Assembly (NCBI RefSeq): GCF_000423365.1
Contig: NZ_AUHV01000003.1
Coordinates: 372,001-436,000, forward strand
DNA: 64,000 bases
Source: Maritalea myrionectae DSM 19524
GTDB lineage: Bacteria > Pseudomonadota > Alphaproteobacteria > Rhizobiales > Devosiaceae
Reading direction: 5' to 3'
Both the position numbers and the translations under genes were made by a program. Position 1 is the first letter of the stretch. The number at the start of each line of letters is the position of its first letter. Below the pieces are notes generated by a model. It saw nothing but the letters and a program-made list of their open reading frames with translations. It was not told the DNA's origin and made no database searches. Positions 1-9,073 of this stretch are shown one piece after another.

Positions 1-792
1 CCCACCAAAGACAGCTTCTTGGTGGTGGAAGACGGTCCGGACACACTCTATTTCAATCGGCCGCTGAGTTTGGCGGCGTATGGCGCGATTAATGACCTGT
101 TTTTCCTCGGCAATGACGCCACGCGCCTGCTGCAAAAGATGCTGGCCAAACAAACGCTCACCGTTGAACTCGATACCGAGGCTGGGCGCCAATCGCTGCA
201 GTTTTCCCTGAGTGGCCTCACCGCCTCTATGCTGTGGATCGATGACCAGCAGGATGCCGTCGGCAGTCCGCGTGTTGCGGGCTATGCGCCAGCCGACTAC
301 GAGCGCGCCTTCGCCCTGCCCACCCCGCCGTCAGATATTCCGCAACCCGTTGCAGACCTGCACTTTGAGGGCGATGTGTGTGATTTCGAACCAATCGATG
401 TAGAGAACGCCGGTTGGGAAGTTATGCAGCTGGATCAGGAGAACAGCCTGTTTATGCTGCCCTGCTCTTCCGGCGCATATAATTTGCTTTCGCGCTTCTA
501 TATTTGGAATCCAACCCGGCAAACCGCGACGGTGCAGCATTTCGTCGATTATGGCGATACCAGTGGCTGGACCTCGGTGGACTATTTGGTGAACCCATAT
601 ATCGACCCACATCGTTTGACGATTTCGTCATTCTCAAAATTTCGCGGTTTGGGCGATTGCGGCAGCGCAGGTACATGGCAATGGGCGGGCTACGGTCTAC
701 AACTGCGCGAATATCACTACCAACCCACATGCGGCCTTGATTATGATGAGAATGCTGATTTGACGTTCCCACAAATCTTTCCAAAGGACTAG
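1..792 (+). CDS. DUF1176 domain-containing protein (5'-truncated)
   Basis: The reading frame is open from the first base, so the window holds only the C-terminal ~263 codons; the first in-frame start-like codon at 19 is internal. The C-terminal block GDCGSAGTWQWAGYG followed by YHYQPTCGLDY is the hallmark of DUF1176 (conserved glycines and two cysteines, usually a periplasmic or secreted protein). The N-terminus, where a signal peptide would sit, is missing. No biochemical function is established for the family. It ends at a TAG only 2 nt before the next gene, so the two are probably co-transcribed. Confidence 0.75.
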   Translation, partial: PTKDSFLVVEDGPDTLYFNRPLSLAAYGAINDLFFLGNDATRLLQKMLAKQTLTVELDTEAGRQSLQFSLSGLTASMLWIDDQQDAVGSPRVAGYAPADYERAFALPTPPSDIPQPVADLHFEGDVCDFEPIDVENAGWEVMQLDQENSLFMLPCSSGAYNLLSRFYIWNPTRQTATVQHFVDYGDTSGWTSVDYLVNPYIDPHRLTISSFSKFRGLGDCGSAGTWQWAGYGLQLREYHYQPTCGLDYDENADLTFPQIFPKD

Positions 793-794
793 AC

Positions 795-1676
795 GTGCGC
801 CTATTCTTACTCACCGGTGCCGCAATGCTTGCCTTTGCGGCCAACTCGCTATTGAACCGAGCAGCCTTGGCAGAAAACGCCATCGACCCGCATAATTTCA
901 CCCTGATGCGGCTGGGGTCTGGCGCGATCACCCTGATGCTGATTGCACTGATCGTCAATCGCAAATCAATGCGCGATATTGCTGCCGCCGGGACCTGGCC
1001 AAGCGCCATCGCGTTATTTGTTTATGCGCTCGGCTTTTCAATTGCCTATCTTTGGCTCGGCGCAGGTATGGGCGCGCTTATTCTGTTTGCCATGGTGCAA
1101 TTCACAATGCTTGGCACTGCCATCGCCAAAGGCGATCGCCCCTCGGCGCTGGAAATGGCTGGCTTGGTGATCGCACTGGTGGGTTTCGTTGCGCTGGTCA
1201 GCCCCGGCTTCGACCAGGCTCCGGATCTGCAAGCTGTCGGCCTGATGGCCTGTGCGGGTGTTGCTTGGGGCATCTATTCCCTATGGGGACGCGGCTCAAA
1301 ACACCCCACATTGGACACAGCAGGCAATTTCTGGCGCGCTTTTTTGATCGGCTCTGTGGTGATCGTCCCGATCATAGCCCTGCAACTCAGCCCAGCCTTG
1401 GTTAGCTTCAAAGGCATGGCCCTGGCCGTAGCATCCGGCGCACTTGCATCCGGCGTTGGCTATGCCATTTGGTACACAGCGCTGCCCGGCCTCACCCGCA
1501 CGCGAGCTGGCATTGTGCAGCTGAGCGTGCCCGCATTGGCCGCCATTGCCGGCGTGCTGTTTTTGGGCGAACCGCTGACGCTGAAATTCGGGCTATTGTC
1601 AGTGATGATTTTAGCAGGGGTTGGCCTTGCCACGTTGGCCAAACCAAAAGCTAATGCACAAAGTACCGGAAAATAA
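795..1676 (+). CDS. DMT-superfamily (EamA) transporter
   Basis: A 293-aa, very hydrophobic protein with about ten predicted membrane segments arranged as two EamA halves. The first half starts at the N-terminus (LTGAAMLAFAANSLLNRAAL) and the second after the short loop near residue 165 (SKHPTLDTAGNFW). The family exports or imports small metabolites such as amino acids; the substrate cannot be read from sequence. The start is GTG, 2 nt after the upstream stop. Its last 26 bp overlap the 3' end of the convergent YdjM-like gene. Confidence 0.8.
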   Translation: MRLFLLTGAAMLAFAANSLLNRAALAENAIDPHNFTLMRLGSGAITLMLIALIVNRKSMRDIAAAGTWPSAIALFVYALGFSIAYLWLGAGMGALILFAMVQFTMLGTAIAKGDRPSALEMAGLVIALVGFVALVSPGFDQAPDLQAVGLMACAGVAWGIYSLWGRGSKHPTLDTAGNFWRAFLIGSVVIVPIIALQLSPALVSFKGMALAVASGALASGVGYAIWYTALPGLTRTRAGIVQLSVPALAAIAGVLFLGEPLTLKFGLLSVMILAGVGLATLAKPKANAQSTGK

Positions 1677-2262
1677 AGCCAAGCGAGATAAAATATGGCG
1701 CGAGCAAAGCAACGATAAAGATGCGCGCGCACAAATTCTTGAAACGCCAAATCAAGAGGGCCGCCAGCAGCACGCCAACCACCAGCTCCACCGCACCAAC
1801 AATGTCGCCATAGTTGGACCGCTGATAATAAGAGACCGGAGAGAAGAACCGCCAATCGGTGATGGGCCAGAAATGCACATGGGCATCGTCCGTATGCACA
1901 GGAAAATCTGACACGACGTGCAACATTGCGCCAGCTGCAAAGATACCGATTAGGCGCCAATAATACCGATATAGCGGCACATACATGGCCAGCATCCACC
2001 CCAGAATGATCAGGAATGCATAAAGCGGGATGGAATTGGAGATCGCAGAAAAGCTCTGCCACGGCTCTTGCCAATACATTCCGTCCGGGCTGCGCCACAT
2101 ATTGCCGCGACCGACACCCGTGATGGCGGAAAACGCCACCATGACAAACACCGAAAAGTCCGGAAAAAAGCCGCCGAAAAAGGCCAGCATGTTTTGCTTT
2201 TTGGGCGCGTCGCGCCGGGTCAATATGGCACCGGCAATCAATATATGAGTTGTCGTAATCAT
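1651..2262 (-). CDS. YdjM/DUF457-like membrane-bound putative metal-dependent hydrolase
   Basis: A 203-aa integral membrane protein with 4-5 hydrophobic segments. Conserved polar features are THILIAGAI at the N-terminus, GGFFPDFSVF, and LHVVSDFPVHTDDAHVHFWP, in which several His and Asp residues lie beside membrane helices as in the YdjM (DUF457) family of putative metal hydrolases. Homologues are sometimes labelled CobQ-like without support. The function is unknown; the His/Asp pattern is the basis for the call. It is convergent with the DMT transporter. Confidence 0.55.
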   Translation of the reverse strand: MITTTHILIAGAILTRRDAPKKQNMLAFFGGFFPDFSVFVMVAFSAITGVGRGNMWRSPDGMYWQEPWQSFSAISNSIPLYAFLIILGWMLAMYVPLYRYYWRLIGIFAAGAMLHVVSDFPVHTDDAHVHFWPITDWRFFSPVSYYQRSNYGDIVGAVELVVGVLLAALLIWRFKNLCARIFIVALLAPYFISLGFIFRYFVH

Positions 2263-2497
2263 CTAGCGCTCCACAAAAAAATATTCTAGGCGCAAAACCA
2301 AAGGGAGAGCCAGTGCGTTAACAAAATTGTGAGAAACAATACCGAGAAAAAGCCATACCAAACAAATTTTGATGAAAAGGTTGGAAACTCCATCCAATAC
2401 CTTTAAATCTCTTCCACACATACCATATCAGGTGCTCTTGTGTTTTGCGACGTTTCTTGTCACTACCTGTCGCGAATGATCATATGAAAAGGTTGCG

Positions 2498-3478
2498 ATG
2501 CCCTATTTTCTGCTCATCTTAGGATTGGCCACGCTAGTTGTAACTGGCGATTTGTTGGTTCGTGGCGCTGTTGGCGTATCGACCCGAATGGGCATCCCCC
2601 CACTTGTAATTGGTTTAACCGTTGTGGCGTTCGGCACGTCCGCACCCGAACTGGTGGTATCCATTTCTGCCGCGCTTGATGGCGCTTCAGGCTTGTCCAT
2701 CGGTAATGTGGTCGGGTCAAACATCACCAATATTTTGCTGGTTCTAGGCTTCCCGGCATTGTTTTTCGCTATCGACTGCAAGCAAACAGGATTACGCCGC
2801 TCCACTAGCTTTATGATCTTGGTGTCAGTGTTGTTGATTGTGTTGAGCGTTGACGGCGTGATCAACCATGTCGACGGCCTGATCTTTTTGGGGCTTTTGG
2901 CAGGTTACCTGCTCTATAACGGCTTTGAAGCCAACAAAATGCGCAAACGCGGCCAGAACATCGAAGAGCTCATGGACGAGATCGACGATGCGCCCGAAGA
3001 TCCCAAAAAGATCGCGATCTATTTGATCATCGGCGTTATTGGTCTGCCCCTAGGTGGCAAACTCACCACCGATAGCGCGTTGGACATTGCGGCCATTTGG
3101 GGCGTTGCCGACAGCGCGGTGGGCTTGACCATCGTTGCATTGGGCACGTCATTGCCAGAACTGGCCGCAGGAATGTCCGCCGCGCTGCGGCGTCAATCCG
3201 CTGTGGCCATTGGCAATGCCGTTGGCTCCAACATCTTCAACATCCTCTCCATTCTCGGCATCACAGCGCTGATTGTGCCGCTGCAGGTGGCACCGAACTT
3301 TATGGTGTTTGATTATTGGGTGATGTTGTTTATCGCCATCGGTCTGGCCCCCGTCGTGTTTATGCACCGCTCAATCGGCAAGATTGAGGGCGGTGCGATG
3401 AGCATTGCCTATGTTGTTTATCTTGTAGTTGTCTTTCAAATTGGACATCAACTGGCTGAAGGGCTACCCATTGGATAA
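2498..3478 (+). CDS. Calcium/sodium antiporter, CaCA family (YrbG-like)
   Basis: A 326-aa inner-membrane exchanger built from two inverted repeats of about five helices. Both alpha-repeat motifs are clear: GTSAPELVVSISAA with GNVVGSNITNILLVLG in the first half, and GTSLPELAAGMSAA with GNAVGSNIFNILSILG in the second. The acidic residue and the GSN signature form the ion-binding site in this family. An acidic cytoplasmic loop (MDEIDDAPEDP) joins the halves. Its TAA stop overlaps the ATG of the following SDR gene by one base, so the two are translationally coupled. Confidence 0.9.
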   Translation: MPYFLLILGLATLVVTGDLLVRGAVGVSTRMGIPPLVIGLTVVAFGTSAPELVVSISAALDGASGLSIGNVVGSNITNILLVLGFPALFFAIDCKQTGLRRSTSFMILVSVLLIVLSVDGVINHVDGLIFLGLLAGYLLYNGFEANKMRKRGQNIEELMDEIDDAPEDPKKIAIYLIIGVIGLPLGGKLTTDSALDIAAIWGVADSAVGLTIVALGTSLPELAAGMSAALRRQSAVAIGNAVGSNIFNILSILGITALIVPLQVAPNFMVFDYWVMLFIAIGLAPVVFMHRSIGKIEGGAMSIAYVVYLVVVFQIGHQLAEGLPIG

Positions 3479-4227
3479 TGCAAAAACAAACATTTCTCAT
3501 CACAGGCGCCGCTAGTCGCATCGGCGCAGCCATGGCAAAAGGCATGGCCGAAGACGGCCACAACGTGGTTATCCATTATAACCACTCAGACACTGAGGCT
3601 GCCCAATTGGCAGACGAGCTCAACACAAAGGGATACAGCGCCGCCATTGAGGGCGCAGACCTCACCGATGCCGAACAATATGACACGCTGATTGAGCGCG
3701 CTTCGAAACATTTTGGCCCGATCACCGGGCTGATCAACAATGCCAGCCTGTTCAAGCCAGACACTATCGACGATTTGACCCATGAAATGTGGCACAAGCA
3801 TTTCAGCGTGCACGCTGAAGCGACCATGTTTTTGGCCAAACATTTCGCGGCACAATTGCCAAACGATCAAGCGGGCCTCATCGTCAATATGATTGACCAA
3901 CGGGTTTGGGCGCTCAAGCCAAGCTTTTTCAGCTACACCCTCTCTAAATCTGTGCTCTGGACCGCCACGCGCACGTTAGCGCAAGGACTTGCCCCACGTA
4001 TTCGCGTTAATGCAATTGGCCCCGGCCCGACCCTTCAGAATGAGCATCAGACTGAAGAAGATTTCCAAGAAGAGTTGGAAAGCCTGCCGCTTAAGACCGG
4101 GCCAGCGCTGGACGAAATTGTGGACACGATCCGCTATTTTTTGAGGGCAAAATCCGTAACCGGGCAGATGATCGCGATGGATGGGGGACAACATCTCATT
4201 TGGGCCGATCTTGGTGAAACAAATTAG
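3478..4227 (+). CDS. Pteridine-reductase-like short-chain dehydrogenase (FolM/PTR1 type)
   Basis: A 249-aa Rossmann-fold SDR. The nucleotide-binding motif is TGAASRIG (residues 9-16), with an Arg at the position typical of NADPH-specific pteridine reductases; NNAS is at 87-90 and the catalytic pair is Y153-x3-K157. The usual SDR serine 13 residues before the Tyr is replaced by Asp140, in VNMIDQR. This Asp/Tyr/Lys arrangement is known from PTR1-type pteridine reductases and points to reduction of a dihydropterin. It is coupled to the antiporter upstream and ends 24 bp before uvrC. The SDR class is certain; the pteridine substrate is inferred. Confidence 0.75.
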   Translation: MQKQTFLITGAASRIGAAMAKGMAEDGHNVVIHYNHSDTEAAQLADELNTKGYSAAIEGADLTDAEQYDTLIERASKHFGPITGLINNASLFKPDTIDDLTHEMWHKHFSVHAEATMFLAKHFAAQLPNDQAGLIVNMIDQRVWALKPSFFSYTLSKSVLWTATRTLAQGLAPRIRVNAIGPGPTLQNEHQTEEDFQEELESLPLKTGPALDEIVDTIRYFLRAKSVTGQMIAMDGGQHLIWADLGETN

Positions 4228-4251
4228 TTTTTGCGCTATATTTGAGTCGCA

Positions 4252-6138
4252 ATGAGTGAAGCGACCCCATCCCCCGGCCCAGAGATCATTAAACAGTTTG
4301 TGAAAACCCTGCCCACCGGGCCCGGGGTTTATCGCATGCTGGATGACCAGCAAAATGTGATCTATGTGGGCAAGGCCCGCAACCTCAAAGCGCGGGTGAC
4401 AAACTACACCCGTTATGAGGGCAATTCGGTGCGCATCGGCCGCATGATCGCCGCCACCCGCTCGATGGAATTTGTCACCACAAATACCGAGAGTGAAGCG
4501 CTGCTGCTTGAAGCCAACATGATCAAGCGGCTGCGGCCCCGCTACAACGTGTTGCTGCGCGACGATAAGAGCTTCCCCTATATTTTGCTGGCGACAGAGC
4601 ATGAAGCCGCCGAACTAACGAAACATCGTGGCGTGCGCCGCAAAAAAGGACATTATTTCGGCCCCTTTGCGTCCGTCACCGCAGTGAACCGCACCATTGC
4701 TGCGCTGCAAAAAGCGTTTCTGTTACGCAATTGTTCCGACAGCTATTATCAAGGGCGCACCCGCCCCTGCCTGCAACACCAGATCAAACGCTGCGCCGCA
4801 CCCTGCACCGGCGAAATCTCAATCGAAGATTATCAAAAACTGGTGCAAGACGCGGTCGACTTTTTGTCCGGCAAATCCAAAAGCGTGCAGGCTCAATTGT
4901 CGAAAGAAATGCAACAAGCATCCGAGAATTTGGACTTTGAACGCGCCGCCCTGCTGCGCGATCGGATATCTGCGCTCGCGCTGATCCAATCCCAAGGCGA
5001 TATGAGTGCGCAATCGCTTTCCGAAGGCGATATTTTTGCCATTCACCAAGAAGCGGGCCGCTTCTGCATTCAGGTCTTTTTCTTCCGCGCCCACCAAAAC
5101 TGGGGCAACCGCGCCTATTATCCACGCGCCGACAAGAGTTTAGAAGAATCTGAAGTGCTGGAAGCATTCGTAGCGCAGTTTTATGAAAGCCGCACACCGC
5201 CAAAGGTGGTTTTGCTGTCTCACCCGGTGGACAATCCAAAGCTGTTGCAAGAAGCCCTCTCGATCCGTGCTGATCGCAAAATCGATCTGCAGACCCCGCA
5301 GCGCGGCGAAAAGCGCCAACTCGTGGAACATGCCCTCGACAATGCGCGGCAGGCACTTGGACGGCAATTGGCGGAGAGTGCCTCGCAAACCAGTCTGCTT
5401 GAAGGCATGGCAAAAACATTCAATTTGGATGAACCGCCCAAACGCATCGAGACATATGATAACTCACACATTCAAGGCACCCACGCGGTGGGCGCCATGG
5501 TGGTGGCGGGCCGGGAGGGGCTTTCCAAAAAGCATTACCGCACCTTCAACATCAAGTCAGAGGAACTGACGCCCGGCGACGACTTTGGCATGATGAACGA
5601 AGTGCTGACCCGCCGCTTCAAACGTTTGGTGACCGAATATGAAAAGCCAGACGAAGAACTGACCAAAGACCCCGCTTACATGCCGGACTGGCCGGACGTG
5701 CTGCTGATCGATGGCGGCAAGGGACAGTTGAATGCGGTACGCAAAGTGCTTGAGCAATTCGACTTGCCGCAAAAAGTCACCTTGATCGGCATCGCCAAAG
5801 GCGAAGAGCGCAATGCCGGGCGCGAAACCTTTTTCATTGAAGGCCGTGAACCGTTTATGCTGCCCGCCCGCGATCCGGTGCTTTATTATGTCCAACGCCT
5901 GCGCGACGAGGCGCACCGCTTTGCCATTGGCACCCACCGCGCCAAACGCTCTAAAGCCATTGTGAAAAACCCACTGGATGAGATTGAAGGCATTGGCCCC
6001 AGCCGCAAGCGCAATTTGCTCAACCATTTCGGATCGGCCAAATCGGTCGGCCGCGCGGCGCTCTCCGATTTACAGTCGGTACCCGGCATATCAAAACAAA
6101 TGGCGCAGACCATTTACGACCATTTCAATAGATCATAA
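4252..6138 (+). CDS. uvrC: UvrABC system protein C (excinuclease subunit)
   Basis: The 628-aa incision nuclease of nucleotide excision repair; it cuts on both sides of a lesion after UvrA/UvrB loading. The GIY-YIG 3'-nuclease domain is at residues ~20-95 (GPGVYRM, then [14 protein letters not shown]). A UVR UvrB-binding motif lies around 205-240, the RNase H-like 5'-nuclease domain follows ([20 protein letters not shown]), and helix-hairpin-helix motifs form the C-terminus ([25 protein letters not shown]). Length is normal. I see no SOS box in the short upstream gap. Confidence 0.97.
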   Translation: MSEATPSPGPEIIKQFVKTLPTGPGVYRMLDDQQNVIYVGKARNLKARVTNYTRYEGNSVRIGRMIAATRSMEFVTTNTESEALLLEANMIKRLRPRYNVLLRDDKSFPYILLATEHEAAELTKHRGVRRKKGHYFGPFASVTAVNRTIAALQKAFLLRNCSDSYYQGRTRPCLQHQIKRCAAPCTGEISIEDYQKLVQDAVDFLSGKSKSVQAQLSKEMQQASENLDFERAALLRDRISALALIQSQGDMSAQSLSEGDIFAIHQEAGRFCIQVFFFRAHQNWGNRAYYPRADKSLEESEVLEAFVAQFYESRTPPKVVLLSHPVDNPKLLQEALSIRADRKIDLQTPQRGEKRQLVEHALDNARQALGRQLAESASQTSLLEGMAKTFNLDEPPKRIETYDNSHIQGTHAVGAMVVAGREGLSKKHYRTFNIKSEELTPGDDFGMMNEVLTRRFKRLVTEYEKPDEELTKDPAYMPDWPDVLLIDGGKGQLNAVRKVLEQFDLPQKVTLIGIAKGEERNAGRETFFIEGREPFMLPARDPVLYYVQRLRDEAHRFAIGTHRAKRSKAIVKNPLDEIEGIGPSRKRNLLNHFGSAKSVGRAALSDLQSVPGISKQMAQTIYDHFNRS

Positions 6139-6172
6139 ACTCGGCCAAAATCTCTGGCACAAAGGCTTTCTC

Positions 6173-6727
6173 ATGAATTTGCCCAATCTTTTGACCATCT
6201 TCCGAATCGTGGCGATCCCCGCCATCATCTGGTTGGTGTTTATTGACAATAATGTGGCCCGCCAGGTGGCTTTTGCGCTCTATGTGGTGGCGTGTATTAC
6301 CGACTATTTCGATGGCTATCTCGCCCGCAAAATGAACATTGTGTCGGACCTGGGACGCATGTTGGACCCTATCGCCGACAAACTGCTCGTCGGCACCTTG
6401 CTGATCGCGTTTGCCTATACGGGTGAATTCAACCAAATCGAGACATGGCTGGCCATCGCCATCATGTTCCGCGAAATCGCCGTGGCTGGTCTGCGCGAAT
6501 ATTTGGGCAATGCACAAATCACAGTGCACGTCTCCAAGCTGGCAAAATACAAAACCACCCTGCAACTCGTGGCACTTGGCATCTTCATGCTGGTGCCCCT
6601 GGTGCCCAGCGTTGCCTCAGCGGCAAACGGCCTGCTTTGGGTGGCCACGCTTCTGACGGTTTATACCGGCTATGAATATTTCGCCGGGGCATGGCCAAAG
6701 CTGACAGCAGGAGCGAGCGGCAAATGA
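6173..6727 (+). CDS. pgsA: CDP-diacylglycerol--glycerol-3-phosphate 3-phosphatidyltransferase
   Basis: A 184-aa membrane enzyme that makes phosphatidylglycerol-phosphate, the first committed step to phosphatidylglycerol and cardiolipin. The CDP-alcohol phosphotransferase signature DG-x2-AR-x8-G-x3-D-x3-D is present (FDGYLARKMN ending in LDPIADKLL). About five membrane helices follow. The frame is open upstream into uvrC, but MNLPNLLTIFR is the standard family N-terminus and fixes the start at 6173. It overlaps moaD by ATGA. Confidence 0.93.
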   Translation: MNLPNLLTIFRIVAIPAIIWLVFIDNNVARQVAFALYVVACITDYFDGYLARKMNIVSDLGRMLDPIADKLLVGTLLIAFAYTGEFNQIETWLAIAIMFREIAVAGLREYLGNAQITVHVSKLAKYKTTLQLVALGIFMLVPLVPSVASAANGLLWVATLLTVYTGYEYFAGAWPKLTAGASGK

Positions 6728-6975
6728 TTATTCGCTACTTCGCGTGGATTCGCGAACGGCTCAACCGCGATGAGCAACAGCTGGAGCTGCCGGACAATGT
6801 GAAGACGGTACAAGATGTGTTGAACCATTTACGCGCCATCGACGAAGATTTTGCCTTTGTCCTGCCACCGGAAACTGTATTCCGGGCGGCACTCGACGAT
6901 GAGTTGGTGGAACTCGACACTCCCCTCGGCAGCGCCAAAGAGCTTTCAATTTTCCCACCGATGACGGGGGGATGA
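6724..6975 (+). CDS. moaD: Molybdopterin synthase small (sulfur carrier) subunit
   Basis: An 83-aa ubiquitin-fold protein ending in Thr-Gly-Gly (FPPMTGG), the C-terminal tail that is adenylated and thiocarboxylated to donate sulfur in molybdopterin synthesis. It starts MIIRYFAWIRERL at an ATG overlapping the pgsA stop; the open frame further upstream lies inside pgsA and lacks family similarity. It is directly coupled to moaE. Confidence 0.92.
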   Translation: MIIRYFAWIRERLNRDEQQLELPDNVKTVQDVLNHLRAIDEDFAFVLPPETVFRAALDDELVELDTPLGSAKELSIFPPMTGG

Positions 6976-7430
6976 TGGGCATCAGCGTCACCATTCAGGC
7001 TGAAATTTTTGATGCGGGCGATTTGGTCAATCAATTCACCCGAGATATGCCCGAAGCCGGCGCCGTGGCGACCTTTACCGGGCTGGTGCGGTCCAAACCG
7101 GAGCAGCCGATCAAAGCCCTGATCCTTGAGCATCACCCTACAATGGCGCAAAAGCAGATCGAGCGATTTGCCCAAGAGGCCGTGGACAAGTTTGACCTGC
7201 TGGCAATCCAAGTGGTGCATCGCTTTGGTGAAATGAAAGTCGGCGAACCGATTGTGCAAGTGATGGCCGCGAGTTCTCATCGACAAGCCGCATTCGACGG
7301 GGCCAATTATGTGATGGATTGGCTCAAAACCGATGCCCCGTTCTGGAAAAAGGAAGTGGGGGCGGACGGCGCCCACTGGGTTGAGGCGCGAGACAAGGAC
7401 GAAGCTGCCAAGAACAAATGGACAAAATAA
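6972..7430 (+). CDS. moaE: Molybdopterin synthase catalytic (large) subunit
   Basis: A 152-aa protein that converts precursor Z (cPMP) to molybdopterin using MoaD thiocarboxylate. Family motifs include GAVATFTGLVR near the N-terminus, HHPTMAQKQIE, VHRFGEMKVGEP, SSHRQAAFDGANYVMDWLKT and the catalytic lysine region FWKKEV. The start overlaps moaD (ATG at 6972, alternative ATG at 6975). A strong hairpin terminator follows immediately and closes the operon. Confidence 0.94.
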   Translation: MMGISVTIQAEIFDAGDLVNQFTRDMPEAGAVATFTGLVRSKPEQPIKALILEHHPTMAQKQIERFAQEAVDKFDLLAIQVVHRFGEMKVGEPIVQVMAASSHRQAAFDGANYVMDWLKTDAPFWKKEVGADGAHWVEARDKDEAAKNKWTK

Positions 7431-7459
7431 AACGCCGCCTCAAATGAAGCGGCGTTTTT
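7431..7459. terminator. Bidirectional intrinsic terminator between moaE and ilvE
   Basis: Perfect 8-bp stem AACGCCGC/GCGGCGTT (7431-7438 with 7449-7456), followed by a T-run on the plus strand and preceded by an A-run that gives T's on the minus strand. It lies between two convergent genes. Confidence 0.85.
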
Positions 7460-7478
7460 CAATTCGATAAAGGCTGAC

Positions 7479-8369
7479 TTATTCAGCAGCTGCCTTTTTC
7501 GGCTGCACCGCATCTGCATAAGCCTCGATCATTTTTTGACAAATGTCGCGCTTCTCAAAGATGGTGCCTTCGATTTCAGCAACAGGCGTGACTTCAGCCG
7601 CAGAACCGGTCAGGAAGCATTCTTCAAAATCGCCAATTTCGTCAGGCATAATTACCCGCTCAATGACGTTGATGCCCTGCTCTTTCGCCAACCCAATAAC
7701 GGTGCGACGGGTAATGCCATCCAAGAAGCAATCAGGCTTTGGCGTATGGATTTCACCATTTTTGATGAAGAACACATTCGCGCCAGTCGCCTCCGCCACA
7801 TAACCGCGATAGTCGCGCATCAATGCGTCTGAATAGCCTTTGGCTTCGGCGGCGTGCTTTGAAAGGGTGCAGATCATATAAAGACCTGAAGCCTTAGACG
7901 CGAATGGCGCAGAATCTGGCGCCGGACGCTGCCAATCAGACCAAGCCAGGCGCACACCTTTGAGCTTTTCTTCCATGGAAAACAGGCTCGGCCATTCCCA
8001 TGCGGCAATCGCCAAATGAACAGGGTTGTTGTGGGCGCCAAGGCCCAACTCATGCGACCCGCGCCACGCTAGGGGGCGCATATAGGCGTTGGTGAGATTG
8101 TTCTTCTCCAACACCTCGCGGCAAGCGGCGTCAATTTCGTCAGCTGAATATGGAATTTCGAAATCCAGAATATTGGCGGATTTGCGCAAGCGCTCAGAAT
8201 GCTCGTGCAACTTGAACACTTCGCCATTATATGCCCGCTGCCCTTCAAACACGCTCGACGCGTAATGCAAAGCATGGGTCAACACATGCACCTTGCACTC
8301 TTTCCACTCGCGCATCTCTCCATCAAACCAGATCCAACCATCACGTTGGTCTAAAGGTACACCGGCCAT
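7479..8369 (-). CDS. ilvE: Branched-chain amino acid aminotransferase
   Basis: A 296-aa fold-type IV PLP aminotransferase, interconverting Leu/Ile/Val with their 2-oxo acids. The start MAGVPLDQRDGWIWFDG is at 8369, preceded by a GGGAGAAG ribosome site; an upstream extension to 8459 has none. Family motifs are HALHYASSVFEGQRAY, the PLP-lysine region SKASGLYMICTLSK, GYVAEATGANVFFIKNG and FLDGITRRTVI. Class IV enzymes also include D-amino acid aminotransferases, but the N-terminal WFDGEM and length fit IlvE. It is divergent from a MarR gene, a pairing common in this bacterial class. Confidence 0.9.
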   Translation of the reverse strand: MAGVPLDQRDGWIWFDGEMREWKECKVHVLTHALHYASSVFEGQRAYNGEVFKLHEHSERLRKSANILDFEIPYSADEIDAACREVLEKNNLTNAYMRPLAWRGSHELGLGAHNNPVHLAIAAWEWPSLFSMEEKLKGVRLAWSDWQRPAPDSAPFASKASGLYMICTLSKHAAEAKGYSDALMRDYRGYVAEATGANVFFIKNGEIHTPKPDCFLDGITRRTVIGLAKEQGINVIERVIMPDEIGDFEECFLTGSAAEVTPVAEIEGTIFEKRDICQKMIEAYADAVQPKKAAAE

Positions 8370-8527
8370 TTTCTTCTCCCTCAAATCGGCTTTTGGCCCG
8401 AAATTATGTTTGAAATCACTTATGCTGAGCCATAAATCGGCATATTTTGCATTTGACAAGCTGCCGATCTTGGCAAATGGCCCAAGCTTTGGGATAAGTG
8501 TAAATCAAACTGTGAACAGGGTGAAGC

Positions 8528-9058
8528 ATGACAGCCAATAAAATAAATGTCAACAAGGCTGACATAAATTCCGATTCTGATCATCCTTCAAAGGATATTA
8601 TGGATGCTATGCCCCTTGATTTAATGGGCCTTTTATTCTTCGCATATCGTGATTTTGTGCACGAAGCTGACGCGTTATTGTCGAGACAAGGCTTTGGCCG
8701 TGCCCACCACCGGGTGCTTTATTTCGTCAATTTGCGTCCCGGCATGACCGTCGCGGACTTGCTCGACCTGCTAAAAATTACCAAACAAAGCCTCGCCCGC
8801 GTGCTGCGGCAACTGATCGACAATGGCTATATCGAACAAAAGATGGGGCAAAAAGATCGCCGTAAACGGTTGCTTTTCCCCACCGCCAAGGGCGCAGAAT
8901 TTTTCACTGCCCTTTCGGCCAACCAGTCGCAACGTATGCGTGAGGCTTTGGACAAATTGCCCCCCGAAACCAAAGAAACGGTGGCGCGGTTTTTTGTTGA
9001 AATGATTGATCCGGAAGATCACAGCAAACTTAAAAATCTGAATATTATTCAAAATTAA
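8528..9058 (+). CDS. MarR-family transcriptional regulator
   Basis: A 176-aa winged-helix regulator. The HTH lies around residues 75-110 (TVADLLDLLKITKQSLARVLRQLIDNGYIEQ) and is followed by the beta-wing QKDRRKRLLFPTAKG, which contains the DRR signature of MarR proteins. It is divergently transcribed from ilvE, and the 158-bp gap between them is the likely operator region; a TATGC...GCATA inverted repeat at 8421-8444 is one candidate. The effector is unknown; control of ilvE is inferred from position. Confidence 0.85.
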   Translation: MTANKINVNKADINSDSDHPSKDIMDAMPLDLMGLLFFAYRDFVHEADALLSRQGFGRAHHRVLYFVNLRPGMTVADLLDLLKITKQSLARVLRQLIDNGYIEQKMGQKDRRKRLLFPTAKGAEFFTALSANQSQRMREALDKLPPETKETVARFFVEMIDPEDHSKLKNLNIIQN

Positions 9059-9073
9059 CATATAGGGGCCAAC

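Noticed and set aside
4228-4251. SOS (LexA) box for uvrC
   Set aside because: I looked for GTTC-type direct repeats in the gap before uvrC and found none.
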